A DNA stretch of 64,000 nucleotides from Planotetraspora kaengkrachanensis (GCF_016862895.1 NZ_BONV01000009.1:1-64000), one strand, 5' to 3'. Shown: positions 33,900 through 43,068, counted from the first letter of the stretch. A program made the numbers and translations. The notes: generated by a model not told the origin, from the letters alone.

Positions 33900-35570
33900 G
33901 TGTCCGCACCTGACGAACAAACGCAGTCCGGCCCACGTGCCGTGCCCGGCTCCGTGGACGTCGCCGTCGTCGGCGCCGGTTTCTCGGGCATGTACCTGCT
34001 GCACCGGCTCCGCGAGATGAACCTGTCCGCCGTCGTGTTCGAGGCCGGGACCGACGTCGGCGGCACCTGGTACTGGAACCGCTATCCCGGTGCCCGCGTC
34101 GACGTGGAGAGCCTCGCGTATTCGTTCTCGTTCTCGGAGGAGCTCGAGCAGGAGTACGAGTGGGAGGAGCGCTACCCCACGCAGCCGGAGATCCTCCGGT
34201 ACGCGCGGCATGTCGCCGACCGGTTCGACCTGCGCAGGGACATCTTCTTCGGAACACGCGTGACGGCCGCCGCGTACGACGAGCGCGACGCTGCCTGGCT
34301 GGTCCGCACGGACCGGGGGGACGCCGTCACGGCCCGCTTCCTGGTCATGGCGACCGGCTGCCTGTCGTTCTCGAAGCTGCCCGAGGTCCCCGGCCTCGAA
34401 AGGTTCCGCGGCGCCACCTTCCACACGGCGCACTGGCCGCACGAGGACGTCGACTTCGGCGGCATGCGGGTCGGCCTCATCGGCACCGGGTCCTCCGGCG
34501 TGCAGTCGATCCCCGTCATCGCCGAGCAGGCCGCCGACCTCACCGTCTTCCAGCGCACGCCTGCCTACAGCCTCCCGGCCCGCAACCGCAGGCTGCGCCC
34601 GGACGAGATCGCCGACATGAAAGCCGGCTACCGGGCCTTCCGGAAGGCCCAGAGAGAGTCGGGATTCGGCGTCCCCGTCGCGCCCGCGACGAAGTCCGCG
34701 CTCGAGGTCTCCGACGAGGAGCGCGACACCGCCTTCGAGGCGGCCTGGGAGAGCGGCAGCCTGGTCAACCTCCTGACCGCGTACACCGATCTCGCCGTCG
34801 ACCTCGCGGCCAACGACACGGCGAAGCGGTTCGTCCACGGCAAGATCCGCCAGATCGTCAAGGACCCGCAGACCGCCGAGGACCTCTGCCCCGCATACCC
34901 CTTCGGGACCAAGCGCCCCTGCCTGGACACGGACTACTACGAGACCTACAACCGGGACAACGTGCACCTGGTCAACCTGCTGCGCACGCCCATCGTCGAG
35001 ATCACGGAGAAGGGCGTCCGCACCTCGGCCGGGGAGTACGCGTTCGACGCGATCGTCTACGCGACCGGATTCGACGCGATGACGGGATCGCTGACGAACG
35101 TCGACATCAGGGGCCGGGGAGGGGTCTCACTCAAGGAGGCGTGGAGCGCCGGCCCCCGCACCTACCTCGGGATCAGCTCGGCGGGTTTCCCGAACATGTT
35201 CATGATCACCGGACCGGGCAGCCCGTCGGTGTTGTCCAACATGGTCGTCTCGATCGAGCAGCACGTCGACTGGGTGGCGGACGCGATCGACCACCTCGAC
35301 CGCCACGGCCTCACGACGATCGAGCCCGAGCCGCAGGCCCAGGACGCCTGGGTGGACCACGTCAACCTCGTCGGCGGCTTCACCCTCTACCCGAAGGCGA
35401 ACTCCTGGTACATGGGGGCGAACGTGCCGGGCAAGCCCCGGGTGTTCATGCCGTACGCCGGCGGTGTCGGGGAGTACCGCAAGAAGTGCGACGAGGTCGC
35501 CGCCCGGGGCTACGAGGGCTTCTCCCTGTCCCCCGACGGCCCGGCGCAGCAACGCCCGGCCGACGACTGA
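33900..35570 (+). CDS. flavin Baeyer-Villiger monooxygenase
   Basis: A 556-residue FAD/NADPH monooxygenase that inserts oxygen next to a carbonyl, turning ketones into esters or lactones. The first Rossmann motif GAGFSG is at residues 25-30, the BVMO fingerprint FRGATFHTAHWP at 169-180, and the NADPH-binding GTGSSGVQ near 192-199. The conserved WYWNRYPGARVDVES region is present. This places it with phenylacetone/cyclohexanone monooxygenase-type enzymes. The start is GTG 33900 after AGGAGG; the in-frame upstream extension is not supported. The next gene is an esterase, which would hydrolyse the ester formed. Confidence 0.96.
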   Translation: MSAPDEQTQSGPRAVPGSVDVAVVGAGFSGMYLLHRLREMNLSAVVFEAGTDVGGTWYWNRYPGARVDVESLAYSFSFSEELEQEYEWEERYPTQPEILRYARHVADRFDLRRDIFFGTRVTAAAYDERDAAWLVRTDRGDAVTARFLVMATGCLSFSKLPEVPGLERFRGATFHTAHWPHEDVDFGGMRVGLIGTGSSGVQSIPVIAEQAADLTVFQRTPAYSLPARNRRLRPDEIADMKAGYRAFRKAQRESGFGVPVAPATKSALEVSDEERDTAFEAAWESGSLVNLLTAYTDLAVDLAANDTAKRFVHGKIRQIVKDPQTAEDLCPAYPFGTKRPCLDTDYYETYNRDNVHLVNLLRTPIVEITEKGVRTSAGEYAFDAIVYATGFDAMTGSLTNVDIRGRGGVSLKEAWSAGPRTYLGISSAGFPNMFMITGPGSPSVLSNMVVSIEQHVDWVADAIDHLDRHGLTTIEPEPQAQDAWVDHVNLVGGFTLYPKANSWYMGANVPGKPRVFMPYAGGVGEYRKKCDEVAARGYEGFSLSPDGPAQQRPADD

Positions 35571-35670
35571 CACGCAGCACCCGTCCGCCGGCCGAACCAG
35601 CACTCCCGTCCGCCCATCACGACCGTTCGACGCCGCATCCCACCGGATTCCCCCACCCCATGGAGGGCTC

Positions 35671-36621
35671 ATGTCCCGTCGTGACCTGATCGATCCCGAG
35701 AGCCGCGTGCCCCTGGACGCGCTCCGCGAGCTGATGCCCGGAGGCTTCAACGCCATCCCCGACATCGTGCAGCGCAGGGCCGCCGTCGAAGGCATGCTGG
35801 GCGCCCTCGAGGTGCCCGACAACCCCGGCGTCGCCAAGGAGGACCGGACCGTCCCCGGACCCGCCGGGGAACCCGACATCACCGTGCGCGTCTACCGGCC
35901 GGTCCACGCGTCCGGCACGCTGCCCGGCATCTACTACATCCACGGCGGAGGCATGATCCTCGGCAGCGTCGAGGGCGAGGACCCGAACGCGACGATGATC
36001 TGCGACCGGGTCGGCGCCGTCGTCGTCTCCGTCGAGTACCGCCTCGCCCCCGAGCACCCTCATCCCGCGCCGGTCGAGGACTGCTACGCCGGCCTCGTGT
36101 GGATGGCGAAGAACGCGGCCGAGCTGGGTGTCGACCCACGGCGGCTGGCGATCTACGGCGCGAGCGCCGGCGGCGGGCTGACCGTCGGCACGGCGCTGCT
36201 TGCCCGCGACCGCGGCGGCCCGTCGCTGTCGTTCATGATGCCGATCTATCCGATGCTCGACGACCGGAACGAGACGTCGTCCAGCCACGAGATCACCGAC
36301 ATCGGTATCTGGGACCGGGCGGGCAACATCGAGGCCTGGGCCTGGTATCTCGGCGGCAAGGAGGCCGACCAGTACGCGGCCCCGGCGCGGGCCGTGGACC
36401 TGTCGGGCCTGCCGCCGTCCTTCATCGACGTCGGCACGGTCGACCTGTTCAGGGACGAGGACATCGCGTTCGCACAGCGGCTCATGCAGGCGGGTGTGCC
36501 GACGGACCTGCACGTCAACCCGGGCAGCTACCACGCCTCGGAGACGTTCGCGCCCGAGGCCGCGCTGTCGCGGCGGATCTGGGCCGCGCGGATCGACCGT
36601 CTCAAGCGGGCCCTCGCCTGA
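35671..36621 (+). CDS. alpha/beta hydrolase, HSL-type esterase
   Basis: A 316-residue esterase of the hormone-sensitive lipase family. The oxyanion motif HGGG is at residues 91-94, the nucleophile Ser165 is in GASAG, and an acid (FRDEDIAF region) and His (GSYHASE) follow near the C-terminus. Cytoplasmic by absence of a signal. GGAGGG precedes the ATG 35671. It is 100 bases after the monooxygenase gene, on the same strand, and is likely to act on the ester it makes. Confidence 0.93.
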   Translation: MSRRDLIDPESRVPLDALRELMPGGFNAIPDIVQRRAAVEGMLGALEVPDNPGVAKEDRTVPGPAGEPDITVRVYRPVHASGTLPGIYYIHGGGMILGSVEGEDPNATMICDRVGAVVVSVEYRLAPEHPHPAPVEDCYAGLVWMAKNAAELGVDPRRLAIYGASAGGGLTVGTALLARDRGGPSLSFMMPIYPMLDDRNETSSSHEITDIGIWDRAGNIEAWAWYLGGKEADQYAAPARAVDLSGLPPSFIDVGTVDLFRDEDIAFAQRLMQAGVPTDLHVNPGSYHASETFAPEAALSRRIWAARIDRLKRALA

Positions 36622-36787
36622 GTGCCGGCGCCGTGGGCGGACCGCGTTCCGCCCACGGCCGCCGGGCCGTACCTGTATTGATCCGGGACGGACGGCGAAC
36701 GTGCGGGAGAGCCGCCGACGCGCCGGGGAACCCGGGCGGGAGATCGTAGTATGGCCGCGTCAGCTCCCCCTGACCGAGAGCAACGCC

Positions 36788-37453
36788 ATGTCCTTTGCGC
36801 TACCGCTCACGCGGAAAGAAGCAGTCCTCCGCCGACTGCGCGAGGAGATCATCACCGGCCTGCTGAAGCCGGGCGCGCTGATCAAGGACGCGGAGATCGC
36901 GGCACGACTGGGCGTCAGCATCACCCCGGTGCGGGAGGCGATCACCCAGCTCGCGGCCGAGGGCCTGATCGACATCTCCCCCAACCGGACGCGGCAGGTC
37001 ACCCAGGTGACGCAGAAGAGCGCGCTCGAACTGATCGACGTGATGATGGTGCTGGCCTGCGCCGGTTTCGAGTGGGGCGTCGACAACATCACCGGCGAGC
37101 ACCTCGCGACCCTGCACGTCAAGCTCGACGAGTTCGCCGACAACCTGCGCCGGGGCAACCTGACCGCCGCCACCGCCGCGGGGGCGGACTTCAGCACGGT
37201 CGTCATCATGGCGAGCGGCAACAGGGAACTGCAGACCCACGTCGACCTGGTGGTCGCCCGCACCCTGCGGGTGCTCGCCCTCACCACGGAGAGCGACGTG
37301 TGGACCGTGTGGCTGGACGGCTACCGGCAGACCCTCGAGTTGCTCGAACGGGGCGACCGCGCCGGCGCCGTCGAGCGTTACCGGCAGATCTACCACGACT
37401 ACCGGCGGCGGGTGGAGACCATGTTGTTCGACGATCCCGGCGAGCCCCGCTGA
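36788..37453 (+). CDS. GntR family transcriptional regulator, FCD (FadR-like) domain
   Basis: A 221-residue regulator with an N-terminal winged helix (about 8-75: AVLRRLREEIITGLLKPG, IAARLGVSITPVREAITQLAAEGLI) and an all-helical FCD ligand-binding domain (about 85-215). FCD members usually sense small carboxylates. It is the third gene of the monooxygenase-esterase cluster (166 bases after), so the ketone pathway product or its fatty acid is a plausible ligand. The start at ATG 36788 has no strong ribosome binding site and the frame is open further upstream. Confidence 0.92.
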   Translation: MSFALPLTRKEAVLRRLREEIITGLLKPGALIKDAEIAARLGVSITPVREAITQLAAEGLIDISPNRTRQVTQVTQKSALELIDVMMVLACAGFEWGVDNITGEHLATLHVKLDEFADNLRRGNLTAATAAGADFSTVVIMASGNRELQTHVDLVVARTLRVLALTTESDVWTVWLDGYRQTLELLERGDRAGAVERYRQIYHDYRRRVETMLFDDPGEPR

Positions 37454-37475
37454 CGTGCGGACCGCCGGGAACCGC

Positions 37476-38198
37476 TCAGGGGCGGCCGAGGGCGCGCAAC
37501 TGCTGAGGGGTCAGGGCGGAGACGTTCTGGTCGATGGGGGTGTCGGTGTACTGGTGGATCGTCCAGGTCTTCCAGTCGGCCGGCGGTGTCACGTCGCCCT
37601 TGGCCCTGCCGTAGTAGGCCACCCACAGGGGGTAGCCTGCCAGGCCGTGGCCGTAGGTGTCGGCGAAGTCCCAGCCGCTGTAGAACATCGGTGTGACGCC
37701 GGTCTTGGACTTCACGTACTCGAGCCACCTCTTCGCCCAGGCGTTGACGTCGTCGACGGACTCGCCGTCGGTCGTCTCGAGGTCCAGGACCAGCAGGTCG
37801 CCGGGCTTGGCGGGCTGCGCGTTCACCACGGAGAGGAAGTGGTCGGCCTCCGCGACGGGATCGTTGGACGGGTGGCCGTAGTGGTACGCGCCACGCACGA
37901 TTCCCTTCTTGTCCAGCTCCTGCCAGTGCCGGACGAACGCGGAGTCGAGGAAGTCCAGGCCTTCCGTGGCCTTGACGATGCCGAACTCAGCAGAGCTCGC
38001 ATTCCAGTCGTGGTCCGACTCGTAGCCGGAGACGTCCTGTCCGTAGGTGAGCGGGGTGGCGTGCGCCGGGACGGCGACGGCGGCCACGGCGACCGACGCG
38101 GCGGCGGCCACACCCGCGGCGGTGCGCAGGCGCCTGCCGGCGCGGCGGAGACGGTTGGTGAGGGGGCGGGTGGTCGAGAAGATCCGGTGGGTGGACAT
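37476..38198 (-). CDS. secreted GH25 lysozyme
   Basis: A 240-residue muramidase (Chalaropsis/cellosyl family) that cleaves peptidoglycan between MurNAc and GlcNAc. A long signal peptide (residues 1-47, ending VAVPAHA) is followed by GH25: D55 in GQDVSGYE, ATEG, D139 and E141 in LVLDLETTDG, and IHQYTDTPIDQN at the C-terminus. All catalytic acids are present. It has no cell-wall binding domain. Expression is probably governed by the c-di-AMP riboswitch in its leader, and the gene is convergent with the GntR regulator. Confidence 0.96.
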   Translation of the reverse strand: MSTHRIFSTTRPLTNRLRRAGRRLRTAAGVAAAASVAVAAVAVPAHATPLTYGQDVSGYESDHDWNASSAEFGIVKATEGLDFLDSAFVRHWQELDKKGIVRGAYHYGHPSNDPVAEADHFLSVVNAQPAKPGDLLVLDLETTDGESVDDVNAWAKRWLEYVKSKTGVTPMFYSGWDFADTYGHGLAGYPLWVAYYGRAKGDVTPPADWKTWTIHQYTDTPIDQNVSALTPQQLRALGRP

Positions 38199-38221
38199 GT
38201 CGGGGTCGACTCCTTGCTTCC

Positions 38222-38360
38222 ATGCCGCCTACCGGGTTAGCTGACGGGTTCGGGCAGGAAGTGCCCTACGGCGGGCCGACTGGGGGTCAGCGCTCCGATT
38301 CACCCCAGAGAGGTGGGTCCCCGGTTCCGTGAGGTGCGGATTCGGCGGCCGCTCGCTCCG
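38222..38360 (-). ncRNA. ydaO/yuaA c-di-AMP riboswitch
   Basis: On the minus strand the leader of the GH25 gene has the conserved ydaO features: CACGGAACCGGGGACCC, then GGGGTGAATC, then GTAGGGCACTTCC, then GAACCCGTCAGCTAACCC followed by GGTAGGCGG. In actinobacteria this riboswitch class senses c-di-AMP and often precedes genes for cell-wall hydrolases. Boundaries are approximate. It is in the transcript between a promoter near 38456-38485 and the start codon. Confidence 0.85.
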
Positions 38361-38455
38361 GGCGGGACGGGTCCCGCCGGTGGCTCGCGGTCTGGGCAAC
38401 GAACCGGCAACGAATCCGACGACGGGGGTCATCGTTACGTGTGCCGTGGTCGCTA

Positions 38456-38485
38456 AAGGTACACACAGCACCATAAGGGTGTAAA
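38456..38485 (-). promoter_or_regulatory. promoter of the riboswitch-GH25 transcript
   Basis: On the minus strand TTTACA (38485-38480), an 18-base spacer, then TACCTT (38461-38456). A start about 38449 gives a leader of about 250 bases containing the riboswitch. Confidence 0.45.
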
Positions 38486-38533
38486 TAGGACAAAGCGCCT
38501 GTTTACCAACCCAGCCGACCGGCTGTTCTGTGT

Positions 38534-38550
38534 CAGATCATTGCAATCTG
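38534..38550. promoter_or_regulatory. AT-rich inverted repeat before secreted hydrolase gene
   Basis: CAGATCATTGCAATCTG contains the perfect 8-bp palindrome ATTGCAAT flanked by partly matching arms, and a second ATCATT follows. It stands out in GC-rich surroundings about 70 bases before the gene. Candidate operator; regulator unknown. Confidence 0.35.
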
Positions 38551-38618
38551 ATCATTTCAGGCGAAAGATCTCAGCGCAGGTGTCACCTTCAACGGAGAAA
38601 CACGGACCGGGAGGGCAT

Positions 38619-40652
38619 GTGCGCTTAAGACGAGCACTCTCCATCTTGACCCTGGCAGCATCGATGATCGCGGGCTCGGCCGCACTCGCCCCGTCCGCGT
38701 CCGCCACATCCCCCACATCGGCTCGATCCGCCCCGTCGCAGCCTCCACCCGGCTCCGGTTGCGATCCCATCGCGGGAGCCGACTGCCTGCTCCCGTTCCC
38801 GAACGACTGGTTCACGACGGGCGCCCACACCCCGACCGGTCTCCGGCTCGACCTGTCCAGCGCGATGACGCCCAAGAACGCCGCGGGCAGGGGCATCGAC
38901 CCCGCCGCGTGGAACCTGTCCGACGGCTTCTCGCCGGGCTCGATGTTGCTGGCGCACATTCCCGGCCTCGACCTCGGCGCGACCGGCGCCGCGCCGGTGA
39001 CGGACGTCGCGAGGTCGCTGAAGCGGGACGCACCGATCGTCATCGTCGACACCCGGACGGGTGAGCGCTGGCCGTACTGGGCGGAACTCGACGCCAACGC
39101 CACCGACCCGGCGCGGCAGGCGCTGATCATCCGTCCCGCGAAGAACTTCAGGGAGGGCCACCGCTACGCGGTCGTCTTGAGGAACCTCAAGGACGCCTCC
39201 CGGTCCACGATCGCCGCCCCCACCACGTTCACCCGCCTCGCCGGCAGGACGCTCCCCGCCAGGGATCCGCTGGCCCGCCGGCAAACCGCGCTCCGGCGCA
39301 CCCTCCACGACGTCGCCCACGCGGGCGTGAGCACCAAGAACCTCTACCTGGCCTGGGACTTCACCGTCGCCAGCGAGCAGGGGCTCGCCGGGCCCGTGCT
39401 GCGCATGCGGGACCAGGCGCTCAGCCCGTTGCGCGGCCGTTCGCCCGAGTTCACCGTCACGACGGTCACCGACTTCACCCCCCAGCAGGACCCGAACATC
39501 GCGCGCGAGGTCACCGGCGAGTTCCTCGTCCCCAACTTCCTGAACCAGCCGGGCGGCCCGCCCGGTTCGGCGCTGAACCGCGACGCGTACGGCAGGCCGA
39601 AGCCGTTCGGCGACGACCTGCGCGCCCAGTTCCAGTGCGAGATCCCCCGCGCCGCGTTCAGCAGGCCGGCGCGCCCCTCCCTGTACGGCCACGGCCTGCT
39701 CGGCAGGGCCACGGAGGTCAGGGCCTCCAATGTCAGGGCCATGGCCGGCGAGCACGACTTCCTGTTCTGCGCCACCAAGTGGATCGGCATGGCCGATGAG
39801 GACATCCCGAACGTCAGCGGGGTGTTCGCCGACTTCTCCCGTTTCGACACCGTCGCGGACCGGCTCCAGCAGAGCCTGGTGAACTTCGTCTTCCTCGGCC
39901 GCATGATGATCACCAAGGACGGGCTGGCGGCCGACCCCGCGTTCCAGGACGACAAGGGCCGCTCGCTGATCGACGTGCGCGCGGACCTGGCGTACGACGG
40001 CAACAGCCAGGGCGCCATCGCCGGCGGCGCGCTGGTCGCCGTCTCGCCGGACGTGAGCCGGGGAGTGCTCGGCGTCCCCGGCATGAACTACAGCACCCTG
40101 CTCAACCGGAGCGTCGACTTCCAGCCGTTCCAGCAGGTCATGGATGGCTACTATCCCGACAAGCTGGACCAGCAGCTCTGCTTCGCGCTGATCCAGATCC
40201 TGTGGGACCGGGCCGAGACCAACGGATACGCGCAGCACCTGGGCGACGATCCGCTGCCCGGTTCGCCCCGCCACCAGATCCTGATGCACGTGGCGTTCGG
40301 CGACCACCAGGTGTCGACGGTCTCGGCCGAGGTCGAGGCGCGGACGATCGGCGCCCGCATCCATCAGCCCGCGATCGCGGCCGGCCGCAACCCCGACGCC
40401 ACGCCGTACTGGGGCATCCCGGCGCTGCCGGGCCGGCCGTACCGGGGATCGGCGATGGTCGTCTGGGACAGCGGCACGCCCGCTCCCCCGGTGACCAACA
40501 CCCCTCCGCTGGGCGCGCAGTACGGCACCGACTCCCACGAGGACCCGCGAGCCGACGCGAACGCACGCCGGCAGAAGGCGGACTTCCTCAGGTACGGCGT
40601 GGTGGTCGACGTCTGCGGCGGCCGCCCCTGCACGGCACAGCACGCGGGCTGA
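38619..40652 (+). CDS. large secreted protein with GxSxG-like hydrolase centre
   Basis: A 677-residue exported protein not matched to a named family here. A signal peptide (LRRALSILTLAASMIAGSAALAPSASA) is followed by a Pro-rich stretch and a Cys pair (GCDPIAGADC). The region before the middle (WPYWAELDANATDPARQALIIRP) resembles Ig-like sandwich sequence. A candidate nucleophile is seen in YDGNSQGAIAGGAL, with RPSLYGHGLLGRA and HILMHVAFGDHQVS-like His downstream, an alpha/beta hydrolase arrangement. GTG 38619 follows GGAGG by four bases. Substrate is unknown; ester or polymer hydrolysis is only a guess. Confidence 0.7.
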   Translation: MRLRRALSILTLAASMIAGSAALAPSASATSPTSARSAPSQPPPGSGCDPIAGADCLLPFPNDWFTTGAHTPTGLRLDLSSAMTPKNAAGRGIDPAAWNLSDGFSPGSMLLAHIPGLDLGATGAAPVTDVARSLKRDAPIVIVDTRTGERWPYWAELDANATDPARQALIIRPAKNFREGHRYAVVLRNLKDASRSTIAAPTTFTRLAGRTLPARDPLARRQTALRRTLHDVAHAGVSTKNLYLAWDFTVASEQGLAGPVLRMRDQALSPLRGRSPEFTVTTVTDFTPQQDPNIAREVTGEFLVPNFLNQPGGPPGSALNRDAYGRPKPFGDDLRAQFQCEIPRAAFSRPARPSLYGHGLLGRATEVRASNVRAMAGEHDFLFCATKWIGMADEDIPNVSGVFADFSRFDTVADRLQQSLVNFVFLGRMMITKDGLAADPAFQDDKGRSLIDVRADLAYDGNSQGAIAGGALVAVSPDVSRGVLGVPGMNYSTLLNRSVDFQPFQQVMDGYYPDKLDQQLCFALIQILWDRAETNGYAQHLGDDPLPGSPRHQILMHVAFGDHQVSTVSAEVEARTIGARIHQPAIAAGRNPDATPYWGIPALPGRPYRGSAMVVWDSGTPAPPVTNTPPLGAQYGTDSHEDPRADANARRQKADFLRYGVVVDVCGGRPCTAQHAG

Positions 40653-40664
40653 CCCGACCCGGCA

Positions 40665-40700
40665 CGATCCCCGCCTCGCACCTGGTCGGGGCGGGGATCG
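40665..40700 (+). terminator. stem-loop terminator after secreted hydrolase
   Basis: CGATCCCCGCC at 40665-40675 and GGCGGGGATCG at 40690-40700 form a perfect 11-bp stem with a 14-base loop, 12 bases after the stop codon. Confidence 0.7.
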
Positions 40701-40860
40701 TCATCACGGCCATACACGGAACGACCTGTGGCGATCCTGCGACAGGCCGGGCACCCGCCCTGGCCGAGGAGGCGAGCCCACCCGCCGGGATGATGGTCAC
40801 CGCACTCGCGCCGCCTGATCGGCAACGCGACAAAGCGCCCAGCACCGGGAGAGCATCCTC

Positions 40861-41850
40861 ATGAACATCGACGCCGCGCTCGCCGAACGTTTCGCCGGCG
40901 CTCCGTTGCGGATCGGCACTCGCACATCCGTGCTCGCCATGACCCAGGCCGAGCGTGTCGCCGCCCTGATCGGCGAGTTCGGCGTCACCACCGAGATCGT
41001 GCCCATCCAGGTGACGAGCGATCTGTGGGCCGGCGACCTGTCCGAGATCGGCGGCAAGGCCGCGTTCAGCAAGCAGATCGACCGGGCGCTCATCGGCGGG
41101 GAGATCGACGTCGCCGTGCACTGCGTCAAGGACGTCCCCGGCGACGTACCGCTGCCCGAAGGCACAGCGTTCGGGGCGTACCTCGAACGCGAGGACGTGC
41201 ACGACGTCATCGTGTCCCGCGACGGCACCCCTCTGGCCGACATCCCGGCCGGGTCGCTCATCGGCACCAGCTCGGTGCGGCGGCGCGCGCAACTGTGCAT
41301 CCACCGGCCCGACCTGCGCACGGAGCGGATCCGCGGCAACGTGGACAGCCGCCTGAAGAGGCTTCGCGAGCAGGACGGCCCATTCGCGGCGCTCATCCTG
41401 GCCCGCGTCGGTCTCCAGCGCCTTGGCCTGGTCGGCCAGGTCACCGAGGTTCTGCCCGTGGAGTTCCACACCCCCGGCGAGGGTGTGGTCGGCATGGTCC
41501 CGCCGGTCGGGGCCGGCGCCCTCGGCATTCAGGCGCGCACGGCCGACACCCCGGTCATGTCGATGCTCGACGAGCTCAACCACCCGGCGACGGCGGGGCA
41601 CATCCTGGCGGAGCGGACGATGCTGCACATGCTGCGCGGCCACTGCAACTCCCCGATCGCCGGGTACGCCACCACGACCCCGGACGGGCAGCTGTCGCTG
41701 TTCGGGATGGTGTTCGACCAGGACGGCTCCCGGTTCGTCCGCTCCCAGGCCTTGGGTGACCCGGCCGACCCGGCCGCGCTGGGCTCGCGGGTCGCGGCCG
41801 ACCTGCTCCACCAGGGCGCCGGGCGACTCATCACCGCCACACGTAAGTGA
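40861..41850 (+). CDS. hemC: hydroxymethylbilane synthase (porphobilinogen deaminase), orphan copy
   Basis: A 329-residue HemC, which polymerises four porphobilinogens to hydroxymethylbilane for haem, sirohaem and B12. The cofactor Cys262 lies in GHCNSPIAG, catalytic Asp91 in HCVKDVPGD, and GTSSVRRRAQL is intact. Two places differ from the usual HemC: HSMKDLP is HCVKDVP and GQGALGIE is VGAGALGIQ. None of the other haem genes are near, so it is probably a second copy with a specialised role or partner. GAGAG precedes the ATG. It converges on the AI-2E exporter gene. Confidence 0.9.
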   Translation: MNIDAALAERFAGAPLRIGTRTSVLAMTQAERVAALIGEFGVTTEIVPIQVTSDLWAGDLSEIGGKAAFSKQIDRALIGGEIDVAVHCVKDVPGDVPLPEGTAFGAYLEREDVHDVIVSRDGTPLADIPAGSLIGTSSVRRRAQLCIHRPDLRTERIRGNVDSRLKRLREQDGPFAALILARVGLQRLGLVGQVTEVLPVEFHTPGEGVVGMVPPVGAGALGIQARTADTPVMSMLDELNHPATAGHILAERTMLHMLRGHCNSPIAGYATTTPDGQLSLFGMVFDQDGSRFVRSQALGDPADPAALGSRVAADLLHQGAGRLITATRK

Positions 41851-41883
41851 CCGTCATGGACGGCCGGCCGTCGGCACCCAGAG

Positions 41884-43068
41884 TCACGATGCCGCGGGCG
41901 CCGGGCCCGGAGTCGCGGGCGGCTGCGCGGGCCCGGCGGGCGTTCCAGACGGGGCGGCGGGCGGCTGCGCCGGACCGGCGGGTTGCCCGGGTGGAGCCGC
42001 GGGCGGTTCCGGCGGACCAACAGTCGGCTCGTGGCCGTGCCGGGCACGGATGAGCGCCACGATGACGGACGCGACGGGCGCGGCCAGGAACGCGCCGATG
42101 ATGCCGGCGACCACGCCGCCGACGGCGATGACCACGAGGATGACCGCACCGGGCAGTTCGAGCGCCCGCCCATAGATCTGGGGCGCCAGCACGTGCCCCT
42201 CGAGCTGCTGGACCAGAACGGTGACCGCGATCACGATCACCGCGACCAGCCAGCCCTTGGCGACGAACGCGACCACCGCCGCGAGCAGCCCGGCGAGGAA
42301 CGCGCCGATGACGGGAAGGAAGGCCCCGACGAAGGTGAGGACGGCCAGCGGCAGCGCGATCGGCACGCCCAGGATCCACAGGGCGGTGCCGATGAAGAAC
42401 GCGTCGACGAATCCCACGATCGCCACGCCGCGGACGTAGCGGCCGACGACGTCGAACACCACCCGGCCGGTGGTGAGGATGGGCGCCCGGTGCCGCGGGG
42501 TCAGGTCGGTGATCCAGGTGGCCAGCCGGTCGGCCCCGTGGACCAGGTAGATGGCCAGGATGAACGCAAGCACCGTGCCGACGACGATCTCACCGACCGT
42601 CCGCGCGCCGGCGAGGGCGCCGGAGGCGATCTGACCGCCCTGGTGGCTGAGGTACTCGCGGACCTGGGTGACGAGGTCGGCGAGCTTGGCCTCGTTCAGG
42701 CCGACGGCGGCGGCGAGGGACTGCAGGTTGGCGGTCGCCTTGTCGACGCTTGTGCTGAGCTCGGACAGGCCGCTCACGGTGGGCGGCACGAGCAGCGCGA
42801 ACAGGCCGGCGACGAACACGAGGCCGCCGAAGAACACGGTCGCGGTGGACAGCGCGCGGTTGAGCCCGCGTGTTCTCAGCCAGCGCGCCGGAGGGAGCAG
42901 CAACGCGGAGATGAACACCGCGAACACCATGGAGATGGCCACCGTGCGGACCACGTAGAGCGCCCAGACGATGACCGCGACGAGCGCGAACACCAGGAGC
43001 AGCCGACCGGCCGTGGCACTCACCCGACGCAGTGCCCCGCCGTCCTCGGTCTGCGGCACGAGCGGCAT
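41884..43068 (-). CDS. AI-2E family transporter (YdiK/PerM type)
   Basis: A 394-residue membrane protein with about eight spans of the AI-2E/UPF0118 family, some of which export autoinducer-2 or act as Na+/H+ antiporters. Conserved segments are VFAVFISALLLPPARWLRTRGLNRA, the central GQIASGALAGARTVGEIVVG, VGRYVRGVAIVGFVDAFFIG and QLEGHVLAPQIYGRALELP. The last 60 or so residues are Pro/Gly/Ala-rich and probably disordered. GGAGGAGCC precedes the ATG at 43068. No quorum-sensing genes adjoin, so the transported compound is uncertain. Confidence 0.9.
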   Translation of the reverse strand: MPLVPQTEDGGALRRVSATAGRLLLVFALVAVIVWALYVVRTVAISMVFAVFISALLLPPARWLRTRGLNRALSTATVFFGGLVFVAGLFALLVPPTVSGLSELSTSVDKATANLQSLAAAVGLNEAKLADLVTQVREYLSHQGGQIASGALAGARTVGEIVVGTVLAFILAIYLVHGADRLATWITDLTPRHRAPILTTGRVVFDVVGRYVRGVAIVGFVDAFFIGTALWILGVPIALPLAVLTFVGAFLPVIGAFLAGLLAAVVAFVAKGWLVAVIVIAVTVLVQQLEGHVLAPQIYGRALELPGAVILVVIAVGGVVAGIIGAFLAAPVASVIVALIRARHGHEPTVGPPEPPAAPPGQPAGPAQPPAAPSGTPAGPAQPPATPGPAPAAS

